Numbered from the stretch's first letter, positions 43,574-52,668 are shown. The stretch: DNA of 64,000 nt from CAVQZA01 sp963724805 (GCA_963724805.1 CAVRWA010000011.1:744001-808000), one strand, 5' to 3'. Translations and numbers: made by a program. Notes: generated by a model from the sequence alone, not told the origin.

Positions 43574-44320
43574 ATGGGAGGCACCACCGCAGTAGAGACC
43601 GTCGTCTCCGGCATCGACATCACGCGCCGGTACGGTTCGGGCGACACGGCCGTCGACGCGTTGAAGGGTGTCTCGCTCGAGGTCCCCACCGGCCAGTTGA
43701 CCGCCGTGATGGGCCCGTCCGGCTCGGGGAAGTCCACGTTGATGCACATCCTCGCCGGGCTCGACAAGCCGACCTCCGGTGAGGTTCAGGTCGCGGGGGA
43801 GCAGCTGAACGGGATGGGCGACAAGGAGCTCACGCTGCTGCGGCGCCGCCACATCGGCTTCATCTTCCAGTTCTTCAACCTGCTGCCTATGCTCACCGCC
43901 GAGGAAAACGTCAAGCTGCCGCTCTCGATCGCCGGCGAGAAGCCGGACGAGGCCTGGTTCGAGGAGCTGCTCGGCAAGACCGGGCTCACCGACCGGCGCA
44001 CGCACCGTCCGTCGGAGCTCTCGGGCGGCCAGCAGCAGCGCGTCGCGATCGCGCGCGCGCTCGTCTCACGCCCCACCGTCGTCTTCGCCGACGAGCCGAC
44101 CGGCAACCTCGACTCGACCACGGGTCATGAGATCCTCGAGCTGCTCCGCGAATCGGTGAGCGAGCTCGGCCAGACGATCGTGATGGTCACGCACGAGCCG
44201 CGCGCAGCGGCAATCGCCGACCGGGTGCTGTTCCTCGACGACGGGTTGATCGTGCGGGACCTCGGCCGCTCGACCGCCGCCGAGGTGCTCACGGTGATGA
44301 ACGAGCTCACCGCCAAGTGA
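43574..44320 (+). CDS. ABC transporter ATP-binding protein (MacB/LolD type)
   Basis: 248 residues. Walker A GPSGSGKST (about 49-57), Q-loop FIFQFFNLLPMLTAEENV, signature LSGGQQQR, Walker B VVFADEPTGNLDS and H-loop VTHEPRAA are all intact. The DEPTGNLDS motif marks the MacB/LolD/FtsE-like group, whose partners are FtsX-type permeases. The expected permease gene is present only as 17 codons directly after it. Third gene of the PadR operon. It may now use a permease elsewhere or be nonfunctional. Confidence 0.94.
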   Translation: MGGTTAVETVVSGIDITRRYGSGDTAVDALKGVSLEVPTGQLTAVMGPSGSGKSTLMHILAGLDKPTSGEVQVAGEQLNGMGDKELTLLRRRHIGFIFQFFNLLPMLTAEENVKLPLSIAGEKPDEAWFEELLGKTGLTDRRTHRPSELSGGQQQRVAIARALVSRPTVVFADEPTGNLDSTTGHEILELLRESVSELGQTIVMVTHEPRAAAIADRVLFLDDGLIVRDLGRSTAAEVLTVMNELTAK

Positions 44321-44370
44321 TCGGTGTCGCAGTGAGGAACCTCGAGGGGCGCAGGCTGCGCAAGCGCTAG
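44317..44370 (+). pseudogene. remnant of an FtsX-type ABC permease gene (first 17 codons)
   Basis: GTG overlaps the ATPase stop as GTGA and begins a frame VIGVAVRNLEGRRLRKR ending at TAG. This is how FtsX-type permeases in this setting start (Val/Ile, Arg, a short basic amphipathic helix of L-x-x-R-K-L-R type), but the first membrane helix and all that follows are missing. The TAG meets the end of the convergent serine hydrolase gene, so a deletion or rearrangement joined the two. Similarity is judged by eye over a short stretch. Confidence 0.5.
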
Positions 44371-45668
44371 GCGCCGAAGACCTGCGGGTCGCGCGTGAAC
44401 GCGTAGGTCGCCCAGTAGAGCTTCGTCACCGCGCCGTGCTCGTCGCGGACGACGCGCAGCCACTCGCCGTTCTCCCGGCCCGCGACGGTGCGGAAGCGGT
44501 CGTCGCCAGCCGGCTCGAACACCGCCGGCTCCTTGCCCGGAGGGGCCTGGTCGAGCCGCGCGTGGAGCTTGCCCTCGCGGCAGAAGAAGACGAACTCCGC
44601 TCCCTCGGACCACCAGCGCCCGAGCAGCGGGCGAAGCGCTTCGGGCGCCGCGTCCTGCGGCTTCCAGAGAGCGGGCGCGGGCGGATCGAGCTCGAGCGAC
44701 TTCGCGACGAGCTTGACGGCGTGGATGGTGGGATCGGTGCCGGCGCTCGTGTTCGTGAGCACCGCAGCACCCGCCTTCTCGGCGCGGCCGACCGCGACCC
44801 CCGCCAGGAACCCCGGCATCGCCCCGCCGTGGCCCGCGTAGACGCGCTCGCCGTCGCGGAACAGCTGCAGCCCGAGCCCGTAGCCGCTCTTCCAGCCCAC
44901 GTCGACCATCACCTGGACCGAGCCCATCTCGTCCACCGTCTCCGGCTTCAGCACCGCCGGGTCCGGGTCGGCGAGAAACGCGGCCCAGCGGGCGAGGTCG
45001 CCGACGGTCGACCAGAGGCCGCCGACCGACTGCGTCGCACCGGGCTCCATGTCCGCTTCGAGCTGCAGCCGCTCGTCCCAGGGATCGACGAAATACCCCT
45101 TCGCGTACGGCGCGGTCGCCCGCCAGGTCGTCCGCTCCAGCCCGAGCGGCCGCAGGATCCGCTCGTCGACGTAGTCCTCGAACGGCTGCCCGGCGACGCG
45201 GCCGACGAGCTCGCCGAGCAGCGCGAAGCCGAGGTTCGAGTAGTGGAAGCGCCGCCCCGGCTCGAGCACGTTCTCCACGTCGGAGAGCTGGGCGAGGAAC
45301 TCGTCGCGCGTCGGCGGCTTGAGCGACTCCCAGATCTCGCCCTTCGGCTCGCGCTCCAGGCCCGAGGAGTGCGAGAGCAGGCGGCGGATCGACGGCCCCT
45401 CTGCGCTCTCGGGCACGTACGCGGTCAGCGGGTCGTCGAGCGCGAGGGCGCCGGCGTCGCGCAGTTGCATCACGGCGGCGGCGCAGAACGTCTTCGAGAT
45501 CGAACCGATCCTGTACTGGTCGTCGGGGGTCGCGTCGCGCCCGGGCTCGGCGATCCCGACTGCGTCGGAGAACACGACCTCGCCGTCCCGGACCACGGCT
45601 GCCGCGACCGACGGGATCCGCTCCGCCTGCGCCGCGGCGACGAGGCGGCGGAGCTCAGGCGCCGACAC
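44367..45668 (-). CDS. serine hydrolase, class C beta-lactamase fold
   Basis: 433 residues, no signal seen. The nucleophile motif is SISKTF (S-x-x-K) near residue 55, the Tyr motif is YSNLG near 145, and the third motif is probably GHGG near 280. A C-terminal domain of about 110 residues follows (RPLLGRWWSEGAEFVFF...). Such proteins act as peptidases or esterases as well as lactamases. GTG at 45668 has GGAGG 3 bases upstream; a GTG 5 codons earlier is also possible. It overlaps the threonine aldolase gene by 14 bases. Its 3' end abuts the truncated permease frame. Confidence 0.85.
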   Translation of the reverse strand: MSAPELRRLVAAAQAERIPSVAAAVVRDGEVVFSDAVGIAEPGRDATPDDQYRIGSISKTFCAAAVMQLRDAGALALDDPLTAYVPESAEGPSIRRLLSHSSGLEREPKGEIWESLKPPTRDEFLAQLSDVENVLEPGRRFHYSNLGFALLGELVGRVAGQPFEDYVDERILRPLGLERTTWRATAPYAKGYFVDPWDERLQLEADMEPGATQSVGGLWSTVGDLARWAAFLADPDPAVLKPETVDEMGSVQVMVDVGWKSGYGLGLQLFRDGERVYAGHGGAMPGFLAGVAVGRAEKAGAAVLTNTSAGTDPTIHAVKLVAKSLELDPPAPALWKPQDAAPEALRPLLGRWWSEGAEFVFFCREGKLHARLDQAPPGKEPAVFEPAGDDRFRTVAGRENGEWLRVVRDEHGAVTKLYWATYAFTRDPQVFGA

Positions 45669-46689
45669 GGGCCTCCAGTGCACGCGGGATCAGCTCGATC
45701 GCCTGCTCGATGTCGTCGTCGGTGATCCCCAGGTAGGTGACGGCGCGTAGGACGTTGCGGTGGATCGTGCCCGACAGCAGGACGCCCTCGGCGCGGAGCG
45801 CGTCGAGCGCTGCGGCCCGGTCGGGGCCGACGTCGAGCTGGACGAAGTTCGTCTCGACCTGATCGAGGTCGACGGCGGCGCCGGCGGCCGCGAGCCCCTC
45901 GGCGAGCCGGCGCGCGCGCGCGTGGTCGTCGGCGAGCGGCTCGACGTTGCGCTCCAGTGCATAGACACCGGCGGCTGCGACGATCCCCGCCTGGCGCATC
46001 GCGCCGCCGAAGAGGTGCTTGTTGCGGCGCGCCTCGGCCATCCGCTCGGCCGACCCGGCGATCAGCGCCCCGAGCGGGCAGCCGAGCCCCTTCGAGAGGC
46101 ACAGCGTGACCGTGTCGAAGTGCTTGCCGATCTCGGCGGCCGGGACGCCCTGGGCGACGGCGGCGTTCATCAGGCGCGCTCCGTCGAGGTGCAGGCGGAG
46201 GTCGAGCTCGCGGCACGTCTCGGCGACCGCGGCGATCTCCTCGAGCGGCCAGACCCGTGCGCCGGAGGAGTTGTGCGTGTCCTCGAGGGACACGATCCGC
46301 GTCGGTGGGTGATGCATGTCCTTGCGCTCGCGCACGGAGGCGCGGATCTGCTCGGGCGAGAGGCGGCCGTGGAACCCGGGCAGGCCGCGCGTGACGAGGC
46401 CCGAGTGGACTGCGGGGCCGCCGAGCTCGTCGATCAGGACGTGGGAGTTCTCCTCGGCGATCAGCTCCTCGCCGGGGCGCGCGAGGATCCGCAGCGCGAT
46501 CTGGTTCGCCATCGTCGCGGTGGGGACGAACACCGCTTCCTCGTGGCCGAGCAGCGCGGCGCCTTGGCGCTCGAGCTCGAGCACCGTCGGGTCCTCGCGC
46601 TTCTGCTCGTCGCCGACGACCGCCTCGGAGATCGCGCGGCGCATCTCGGGCGTCGGCTGGGTGAGCGTGTCCGTGCGGAGGTCGATCAC
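45655..46689 (-). CDS. low-specificity L-threonine aldolase
   Basis: 344 residues, PLP-dependent, splits threonine (or allo-threonine) to glycine and acetaldehyde. N-terminal IDLRTDTLTQPTPEMR is the family start, then VGDEQKREDPTV, ATMANQIAL, and LEDTHNSSG; the PLP Lys is in LCLSKGLGCPLGAL, followed by NKHLFGGAMRQAG. Starts at GTG. Co-transcribed with the serine hydrolase downstream (overlap). Divergent from rlmN by 23 bases. Glycine formed could feed the glycine cleavage genes further on. Confidence 0.94.
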   Translation of the reverse strand: MIDLRTDTLTQPTPEMRRAISEAVVGDEQKREDPTVLELERQGAALLGHEEAVFVPTATMANQIALRILARPGEELIAEENSHVLIDELGGPAVHSGLVTRGLPGFHGRLSPEQIRASVRERKDMHHPPTRIVSLEDTHNSSGARVWPLEEIAAVAETCRELDLRLHLDGARLMNAAVAQGVPAAEIGKHFDTVTLCLSKGLGCPLGALIAGSAERMAEARRNKHLFGGAMRQAGIVAAAGVYALERNVEPLADDHARARRLAEGLAAAGAAVDLDQVETNFVQLDVGPDRAAALDALRAEGVLLSGTIHRNVLRAVTYLGITDDDIEQAIELIPRALEARVGA

Positions 46690-46712
46690 GGCGCAAACGC
46701 TACCGTGGCGGC

Positions 46713-47693
46713 GTGGACCTTGCGATCCTCGACTCGACGCTCGCAGCCAGGGGCGAGCCCACCTACCGCGCCTCCCAGGTATGGGAGTGGGCTGCGCGCG
46801 GCGTCGCGGGCTACGACGCGATGACGAACGTCCCCTCGTCGCTGCGGGACGCGCTCGCCGACGAGGTGCCGTTCTCGACGCTGACGCTCGCGGAGGAGCG
46901 CCGGGCGACGGATGGGTCCGTGAAGGCGCTCTTCCGCACGTCCGACGGCCATCCGGTCGAGGCGGTGCTGATGCGCTACCGGGACGGGCGCCGCTCGCTC
47001 TGCCTCTCCTCGCAGTCGGGCTGCCCCCTGACCTGCACGTTCTGCGCGACGGGCCAGATGAAGTTCGGCCGCAACCTGACGGCGTCGGAGATCCTCGACC
47101 AGGCGCTCCACTTCCGCCGCGTAGAGCCGGTGAACCATGCGGTGTTCATGGGGATGGGCGAGCCGATGATGAACCTCGATCCCGTGCTGGAGGCGGCGCG
47201 CCGGCTGCCCGACCTCGGGATCACCCACCGGCGGACGACGATCTCGACGGTCGGCTGGCTGCCCGGCCTGACCCGCTTCGTGGACGAGGTCGAGGAGCCG
47301 ATCCGCCTCGCGCTCTCGCTGCACGCCGCTGACGGCGCGCTCCGGTCGCAGCTGATGCCCGTCAACGACCGCTACCCGCTCGGCGAGGTGCTCGACGAGT
47401 GCCGGCGCTATTACGAGCTGCGCCACCGCAAGGTGTACGTCGAGTACGTGATGCTCGCCGGCGTGAACGACACCGTCGGCCAGGCTCGCCAGCTCGCTGC
47501 GATGCTCGACGGGGACGTGTTCAAGGTGAACCTGATCCCGTACAACCCGACCGGCCGCTTCGACGGCACCTCGCGCGACGGGATCGCCGCGTTCAAGCAC
47601 GTGCTCGACCGGGCGCGGATCCCGGCGACGGTGCGGCTGACGCGCGGGCGGGACATCGCCGCCGCGTGCGGGCAGTTGGCCGCGGGCGCCTAG
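46713..47693 (+). CDS. rlmN: 23S rRNA (adenine2503-C2)-methyltransferase
   Basis: Radical SAM enzyme that methylates A2503 of 23S rRNA and A37 of some tRNAs. 326 residues, GTG start. The [4Fe-4S] motif is CPLTCTFCATG (about 104-114), with MGMGEPMMN and LALSLHAADG. The second conserved Cys used in the mechanism is in AAACGQL at the end. The N-terminal YRASQVWEW matches the family helical domain. At 326 residues it is slightly shorter than most. A single-gene unit between the divergent aldolase gene and a membrane protein gene. Confidence 0.95.
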   Translation: MDLAILDSTLAARGEPTYRASQVWEWAARGVAGYDAMTNVPSSLRDALADEVPFSTLTLAEERRATDGSVKALFRTSDGHPVEAVLMRYRDGRRSLCLSSQSGCPLTCTFCATGQMKFGRNLTASEILDQALHFRRVEPVNHAVFMGMGEPMMNLDPVLEAARRLPDLGITHRRTTISTVGWLPGLTRFVDEVEEPIRLALSLHAADGALRSQLMPVNDRYPLGEVLDECRRYYELRHRKVYVEYVMLAGVNDTVGQARQLAAMLDGDVFKVNLIPYNPTGRFDGTSRDGIAAFKHVLDRARIPATVRLTRGRDIAAACGQLAAGA

Positions 47694-47732
47694 CTCCCGG
47701 CCCGTCCGCTCTCTAGACTCGACGAGACCTCG

Positions 47733-48263
47733 ATGCTGGACCAGTACGCGCATTTCCTCGATGTGAGTGCGACGGCTTCTGCTGGATTCACCGGCTTGCT
47801 CCTCGTCGCGCTCTCGATCGTCAACAGCGACGAGTCGCAGCACGGCCTCAGGGAGAGGAGAATGGTGCTCGCCGGGAGCGCGTTCCTCGCGCTGGTCGAC
47901 ATCTTCTTCGTCTCGCTCCTGAGCTCGCTGGGCGGCGCGGTGATGCTGGCGGCGGCGAGCCTCGTGATGGCGGCGGTCGGTCTCCTTGGCACGAGCCGGC
48001 TCATGCCGAGGGCCAAGCGGGCGGGAAACTTCGCGCGCGACTTCCCGAAGCGGAAGCTGAACCTCATGTTCGCGACGGTCGCCGTCACCCTCTATATGGC
48101 GCAGCTCGTTCTCGCGATCGCGCTGCTGAGCGACTCGCGGAGCACCGCGCTGACGCGGGCGCTGATCTTCGTCCTCGTGACGCTCTTCGCGAGCGCCCTC
48201 GGACGAGGCTGGGAAGTCGCCGGGATCGGACAACGATCGCCACCCAGGCCCCAGACCCGATGA
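47733..48263 (+). CDS. four-helix membrane protein of unknown function
   Basis: 176 residues with four hydrophobic helices (about 13-31, 45-65, 67-85, 111-132) and perhaps a fifth near 140-155; the loop between helices 3 and 4 is basic (RLMPRAKRAGNFARDFPKRK). No family recognised. ATG at 47733; a GAGACC sequence just upstream is a weak ribosome site. Its last 30 codons are Arg/Pro-rich. Convergent with the gene at 48315. Confidence 0.6.
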   Translation: MLDQYAHFLDVSATASAGFTGLLLVALSIVNSDESQHGLRERRMVLAGSAFLALVDIFFVSLLSSLGGAVMLAAASLVMAAVGLLGTSRLMPRAKRAGNFARDFPKRKLNLMFATVAVTLYMAQLVLAIALLSDSRSTALTRALIFVLVTLFASALGRGWEVAGIGQRSPPRPQTR

Positions 48264-48314
48264 GGCGCGAGGAGACGGCGTGGGCTCGCGCAGGGCACGA
48301 CTGAACCGGGGCGG

Positions 48315-48986
48315 CTAGCCAGGGGCGTCGATGTCGGCCTGCAGTTTCTCGGCCGTCGGCCTCATCTGTTCCGCCCACTCCTCGGTGGCCGGCCAGGGGT
48401 AGGTCGTACACGTGCGATAGACGTCGACGATCAGGCGAGCGGCGCGGTCTGCTTGCTCGCACGTGAACTTGTAGAACTCGGGCGCTGCGCCTATGCCGAG
48501 CGGATGCGAACCGGCGTGCGGATCGCCGGCAGCGAAGCCCGGACGTACGGCGTCCGCGCGTAGATCGAACAGCCAGTCGAAGTCGCTGCCCCATTGGTCG
48601 CCGACGATGCGGAACCCGTGCTTGAACGTTTCGCGGATCTGCGCCCGGCGCTTCGTTCGATTCTTCTTCCACCTGTTCGTCACGTCCTCGGTGAACACGA
48701 GTGGCTTGAGCTCCGCGAACAGGGCGTCGACGGCGTGCGCTGCGCTCGAGATTGCGATCAGGGAGGCATGCATCTCCGTCACCAGCGCGAATTCGAGCGG
48801 CGAGCCGCGGCGCTGCGCGTCGGCGAGCGATTGCCGGGCCCGTCGTGCCGCGTGCGCGTTCGCAATCGCGATCTGCGCCCAGTGGATCGCCATAGGCGTC
48901 CCGATCGACAGGCTCGGGGCGTTCGGAGCCGCACGAGCCCGGGCAGTCACTCCCGTGACAAGGGCATCTCGGTGGCTCTCCTCCAT
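48315..48986 (-). CDS. cytoplasmic protein of unknown function
   Basis: 223 residues, soluble and helical. Segments such as IHWAQIAIANAHAARRARQS, FALVTEMHASLIAISSAAHAVDALF and DFDWLFDLRADAVRP look like real protein, with two His near catalytic-like positions but no known motif. It has the look of a HEPN-type or other four-helix protein, with a conserved S-S-A-A-H-A-V-D-A-L core, but this is a guess. ATG at 48986 follows GGCATGGAGG context with a GACGGC leader; longer versions are open upstream. Lone gene. Confidence 0.5.
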   Translation of the reverse strand: MEESHRDALVTGVTARARAAPNAPSLSIGTPMAIHWAQIAIANAHAARRARQSLADAQRRGSPLEFALVTEMHASLIAISSAAHAVDALFAELKPLVFTEDVTNRWKKNRTKRRAQIRETFKHGFRIVGDQWGSDFDWLFDLRADAVRPGFAAGDPHAGSHPLGIGAAPEFYKFTCEQADRAARLIVDVYRTCTTYPWPATEEWAEQMRPTAEKLQADIDAPG

Positions 48987-49060
48987 GCCGTCGAGTATCT
49001 CGCAAGGCGCGAGTTGCGCCGGTCGGCACGCGCAGTCCAAGGCCACGACGTCTGGCGCGG

Positions 49061-49501
49061 CTAGGCGTGTAGCTCGTGCATGACCGCGTGGCCTCGGCCG
49101 CGCGCGATCAGGGCACGGTTCACCGGCACAGTGAGCACGAACGCAACGGCCAGACTGGCCGCGAGACTCCACCAGAACAGGCCGTCGCTCAGCCCGGCGG
49201 CCATCGCACCGGGGACGAGGAGGATGAACGCGTTGTCCACGAGTTCCATCACTCCGATCGAGACCGTGTCGGAGGCGAAGGTGAGGGCGAGCGCCTTACG
49301 CAGCGGCACGCCTGCGCGGAGCACTGGCCCGAGCGTGAGCGCGTAACCGAAGCCGAACGCGAGCACGATCGAGAGGGCGATCGAGGCCGCGTTGCCCCAG
49401 TCGAGAGCCGTCGCGATCACCATGCCGAGCACCTCGCCGATCGCGCAGCCGGTCAGGCAGTGCAGCGTCGCCCGGATCGCACTACGAGTCAGAGGCGACA
49501 C
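49061..49501 (-). CDS. DUF4396-type membrane protein
   Basis: 146 residues, four helices, GTG start. ATLHCLTGCAIGEVLGM in the first helix (with Cys and Gly as in this family, some of which resemble copper or cation carriers), GFGYALTLGPVLRAG, then TFASDTVSIGVMELVDNAFIL and a last helix ending in NRALIARGRGHAVMHELHA. The H-C-x-x-G-C pattern is the best match to DUF4396. It follows the NTF2-like gene by 14 bases on the same strand. Confidence 0.75.
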   Translation of the reverse strand: MSPLTRSAIRATLHCLTGCAIGEVLGMVIATALDWGNAASIALSIVLAFGFGYALTLGPVLRAGVPLRKALALTFASDTVSIGVMELVDNAFILLVPGAMAAGLSDGLFWWSLAASLAVAFVLTVPVNRALIARGRGHAVMHELHA

Positions 49502-49515
49502 GCTGTCTCGCCGCG

Positions 49516-49902
49516 CTAGTCGTCTGCGAGCGTCGCGTGCCGGCGCACGAGCTGCCAGCGCGCGTCGCGGCGCACCCAGATGTCCGTCACGAAGTAGACG
49601 CGGCTGACGTCGCGCTCGCCGAAGCGTGCCGTCTGGTGGTAGCGGGAGGAGAGCATCGCCGTGTCGCCGTACAGCTCGATCTCGATCTCGTCGTAGCCGA
49701 ACTCCTCGATCGTGTACGCGCCCTTCCCCGCCGCGCCGATCAGCTCTTCCCGTGTGAGCTGGCGCGCGGGGCCGACCAGCACGAACTCCTGCGCGAGCAT
49801 GAGCTCGAGCGTCGGGACGTCCGCGTGGCGGATCGCCTCGACCCATTCGGACGAGCGGCGGGTCAGCTCGTGCGAGAGCGCTTCTGCTGCCGCGTTAGGC
49901 AG
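49516..49902 (-). CDS. NTF2-like/DUF4440 protein with CTG start
   Basis: 128 residues if it starts at CTG 49902, with GAGGAGG about 9 bases upstream inside the end of gcvPB. The frame is closed by a TGA three codons further up, so no ATG, GTG or TTG is available for this N-terminus; the first ATG (49800) would cut off the helix RRSSEWVEAIRHADVPTLEL that the fold needs. FVLVGPARQLTREEL, IEIELYGDTAMLSSRYHQTA and a final WQLVRRHATL match the SnoaL-like DUF4440 layout. Role unknown; such proteins are often small cone-shaped enzymes. Confidence 0.7.
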   Translation of the reverse strand: MPNAAAEALSHELTRRSSEWVEAIRHADVPTLELMLAQEFVLVGPARQLTREELIGAAGKGAYTIEEFGYDEIEIELYGDTAMLSSRYHQTARFGERDVSRVYFVTDIWVRRDARWQLVRRHATLADD

Positions 49903-51349
49903 GCGTCGTCACCTCCTCGAACCCGTATTTTACGACGGGGTTCTTGGCGGCGCGGACCTCGTCGAGCCGGCGGACGGGCCGATGGTGCGGAGCCTCCTTC
50001 ACGACCTCGGGGCTCTCTGCCGCCTCGGCCGCGATCCCGAGCATCACGTCGACGAACTCGTCGAGACGCTCCTTCGGCTCGGTCTCGGTCGGCTCGATCA
50101 TCAGCGCCTCGGGAACGACGAGCGGAAAGTAGACCGTCGGCGGGTGGATGTCGAAGTCCATCAACCGCTTGGCGACGTCGAGCGCGGTGATCCCGTGGTC
50201 CCGCTTGAGGTTGCGGGCCGAGAGCACGAACTCGTGCATGCAGAGTCGCTCGTAGGGCAGCTCGTAGGTGTCCTTGAGCCGTGCGAGCAGGTAGTTCGCG
50301 TTCAGCACGGCCGTCTCTGACATCTCCTTCAGGCCTGGCCCGTACGAGCGGATGAAGGCGTACGAGCGGACGAAGACGCCGAACGGGCCGCCGAAGCCGC
50401 GCACCCGCCCGATCGACTTCGGCCGGTCGTAGTCGAGCCGGAAGGCGCCGCCGTCGCAGACGACGGTCGGCGAGGGCAGGAACGGCTCGACGATGTCCCG
50501 AACCGCCACGGGCCCACCGCCGGGCCCACCGCCGCCGTGCGGCTGCGAGAAGGTCTTGTGCAGGTTGTAGTGCACGATGTCGAAGCCCATGTCGCCGGGC
50601 CGCGAGATCCCGCAGACGGCGTTCAGGTTCGCGCCGTCGTAGTAGAGGAGCGCGCCTGCGCCGTGGAAGATCCGCGCCACCTCGACGATCCCTTCGTCGA
50701 AGAGGCCGAGCGTGGACGGGTTCGTGAGCATCAGCCCGGCCGTTCGCTCGTTGACCTTCGCGCGGAGGTCTGCGAGGTCGAGGTTGCCGCGCGCGTCCGT
50801 CTCGACTTTCTCGAGCTTGAAGCCCGCCATCGTCACGCTCGCCGGGTTGGTTCCGTGAGCGGTGTCGGCGGTGATGATCGTGTCGCGCTGCGCGCCCTCG
50901 CCCCGATCCTCGAAGTAGGCGCGCATCAGCATCAGCCCCGTCAGCTCGCCCTGTGAGCCCGCGGCCGGCTGGAGCGAGACCGCAGGGAGGCCGGCGACCT
51001 CGGCCAGGATCTCCTGCAGGTTCCACATCAGCTCGAGCGCGCCCTGGGCGCCCTCGTCCTCCTGGTAGGGATGGAGATCCCGGAACCCGGGCAGGGCGAC
51101 CACGCGCTCGTTGACGCGGGGGTTGTGCTTCATCGTGCAGGAGCCGAGCGGGTAGAAGCCCGTGTCTATCCCGAAGTTGCGATCGGAGAGCGCGGTGAAG
51201 TGGCGCACGAGCTCGGGCTCGGCGACCTCGGGCAGGCGCGGCGGCGCCGCGCGGCGCAGATGCTCCGGGACCTCGGCCTTCGGGAGGTCGTACTGCGGCA
51301 GGCGGCCGGCGCGGCGACCCGTCTGCGAGCGTTCGTAGATCAGCCTCAC
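49895..51349 (-). CDS. gcvPB: glycine dehydrogenase (decarboxylating) subunit 2
   Basis: P-protein beta half of the glycine cleavage system: decarboxylates glycine and passes the aminomethyl group to lipoyl-GcvH. 484 residues. TGFYPLGSCTMKHNPR at the start of the core, ITADTAHGTNPASV, LYYDGANLNAVCG and the PLP Lys in NLHKTFSQPHGGGGPG. GTG start overlaps the gcvPA stop as GTGA. Unusually long in-frame open region upstream is a shadow of gcvPA. Last gene of gcvT-gcvH-gcvPA-gcvPB; its end hosts the ribosome site of the next small gene. Confidence 0.96.
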   Translation of the reverse strand: MRLIYERSQTGRRAGRLPQYDLPKAEVPEHLRRAAPPRLPEVAEPELVRHFTALSDRNFGIDTGFYPLGSCTMKHNPRVNERVVALPGFRDLHPYQEDEGAQGALELMWNLQEILAEVAGLPAVSLQPAAGSQGELTGLMLMRAYFEDRGEGAQRDTIITADTAHGTNPASVTMAGFKLEKVETDARGNLDLADLRAKVNERTAGLMLTNPSTLGLFDEGIVEVARIFHGAGALLYYDGANLNAVCGISRPGDMGFDIVHYNLHKTFSQPHGGGGPGGGPVAVRDIVEPFLPSPTVVCDGGAFRLDYDRPKSIGRVRGFGGPFGVFVRSYAFIRSYGPGLKEMSETAVLNANYLLARLKDTYELPYERLCMHEFVLSARNLKRDHGITALDVAKRLMDFDIHPPTVYFPLVVPEALMIEPTETEPKERLDEFVDVMLGIAAEAAESPEVVKEAPHHRPVRRLDEVRAAKNPVVKYGFEEVTTPA

Positions 51350-52668
51350 CGGCCCAGCACCTCCGCCAGCCGCTCGACGTCGGCCGGCGTCCGCTTCTCG
51401 GTCAGCGCGATCAGAAGCACGTCGTTCATCCCCTCGTAGTCGCGCCCGAGCGGATAGCCCGGGTGCACGCCCTGCGCCCGGCACTCGCGGATCACGTCCT
51501 TCGCCGGCCGTCCGACCCGTACGGCAAACTCCTTGAATGTTGCCTGATCGGAAAACGCTGACGGGAGTCCCAGCCGTTCCTTCGCGAGCTCGGCGAGGCC
51601 CAAGCAGATCTCCCCCAGCTCGGTGAGCCCCTGCGGGCCCAGCCACGAGAGGTAGACGAGCCCGGCGAGCGCGAGCAGCGTCTGGTTCGTGGTCATGTTC
51701 GAGGTCGCCTTCTCGCGGCGGATGTGCTGCTCCCGGGTCTGCAGGGTGAGGACATAGCCGCGCTCGCCCGCGGTGTCTACCGTCTCGCCGACGATCCGGC
51801 CGGGCATGCGGCGGATGAACTCGTTCCGTGCCGCGAGGAAGCCGTAATGCGGCCCGCCGTAGCTGACGGAGTTGCCCGCACCCTGGCCCTCGCCGATCGC
51901 GAGCGCGCAGCCGTAGTTGCCCGGCGCCTCGAGCAGGCCGAGCGAGATCGGGTCGACGTGCGCGACCGGAAGCGCGCCCGCCTCGGCTGCTGCCGTCGCG
52001 AGCCCGGGCGCGTCCTCGAGCACGCCGAAGAAGTTCGGCTGCTGGAAGATCGCGCACGCGGCGCCCTCCGCGGCCGCACGGAGCTCGTCCGGGTCGGTCG
52101 CGCCGCCGCGGTGGGGCACCTCGACCACCTCGAGGCCAAAACCCGGTGCGTAGGTCTTCACGACCTGGCGCACCTGTGGGTTGAGCGCCTCGGCGAGCAC
52201 GACCCTGTCGCGCCCCGTCGCGTGTTTCGCGATGAAGCAGGCGTCGGCGGCGACCGTGCAGCCGTCGTAGCCAGACGCGTTCGAAACGTCCATCCCGGTC
52301 AGCTCGCAGATCGCCGTCTGGTACTCGAAGATCGACTGCAGCACGCCCTGGCTCATTTCCGGCTGATACGGCGTGTACGCGGTGAGGAACTCGCCGCGTG
52401 AGAGCACGGCGTCGACGACGGCCGGGACGTAGTGGTCGTAGATCCCGGCCCCGAGGAACGAGAGCTCCGCGCCCGTATGGACGTTCTTGGCCGCGAGGGC
52501 CTCGAGGTGCGCGACGAGCTCGGGCTCGGAGAGCGCCGGCTCGAGCGCGAGCGGCCGGCCCAGTCGCACCTCCTCGGGAATCTCCGTGAACAGCTCCTCG
52601 ACCGAGGCGACACCGATCGCCTCCAGCATCGCCAGGCGATCCGCCTCGGTCAGCGACAGATAGCTCAC
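51346..52668 (-). CDS. gcvPA: glycine dehydrogenase (decarboxylating) subunit 1
   Basis: P-protein alpha half; pairs with GcvPB to form the PLP site. 440 residues. Typical are FLGAGIYDHYVPAVVDAV, TAYTPYQPEMSQGVLQ, MDVSNASGYDG, QQPNFFGVLED, SYGGPHYGF and REQHIRREKATSN. GTG overlaps the gcvH stop as GTGA, giving tight coupling. The split alpha/beta form is usual in gram-positives. Note that the alpha subunit itself does not carry the PLP Lys. Confidence 0.96.
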   Translation of the reverse strand: MSYLSLTEADRLAMLEAIGVASVEELFTEIPEEVRLGRPLALEPALSEPELVAHLEALAAKNVHTGAELSFLGAGIYDHYVPAVVDAVLSRGEFLTAYTPYQPEMSQGVLQSIFEYQTAICELTGMDVSNASGYDGCTVAADACFIAKHATGRDRVVLAEALNPQVRQVVKTYAPGFGLEVVEVPHRGGATDPDELRAAAEGAACAIFQQPNFFGVLEDAPGLATAAAEAGALPVAHVDPISLGLLEAPGNYGCALAIGEGQGAGNSVSYGGPHYGFLAARNEFIRRMPGRIVGETVDTAGERGYVLTLQTREQHIRREKATSNMTTNQTLLALAGLVYLSWLGPQGLTELGEICLGLAELAKERLGLPSAFSDQATFKEFAVRVGRPAKDVIRECRAQGVHPGYPLGRDYEGMNDVLLIALTEKRTPADVERLAEVLGR

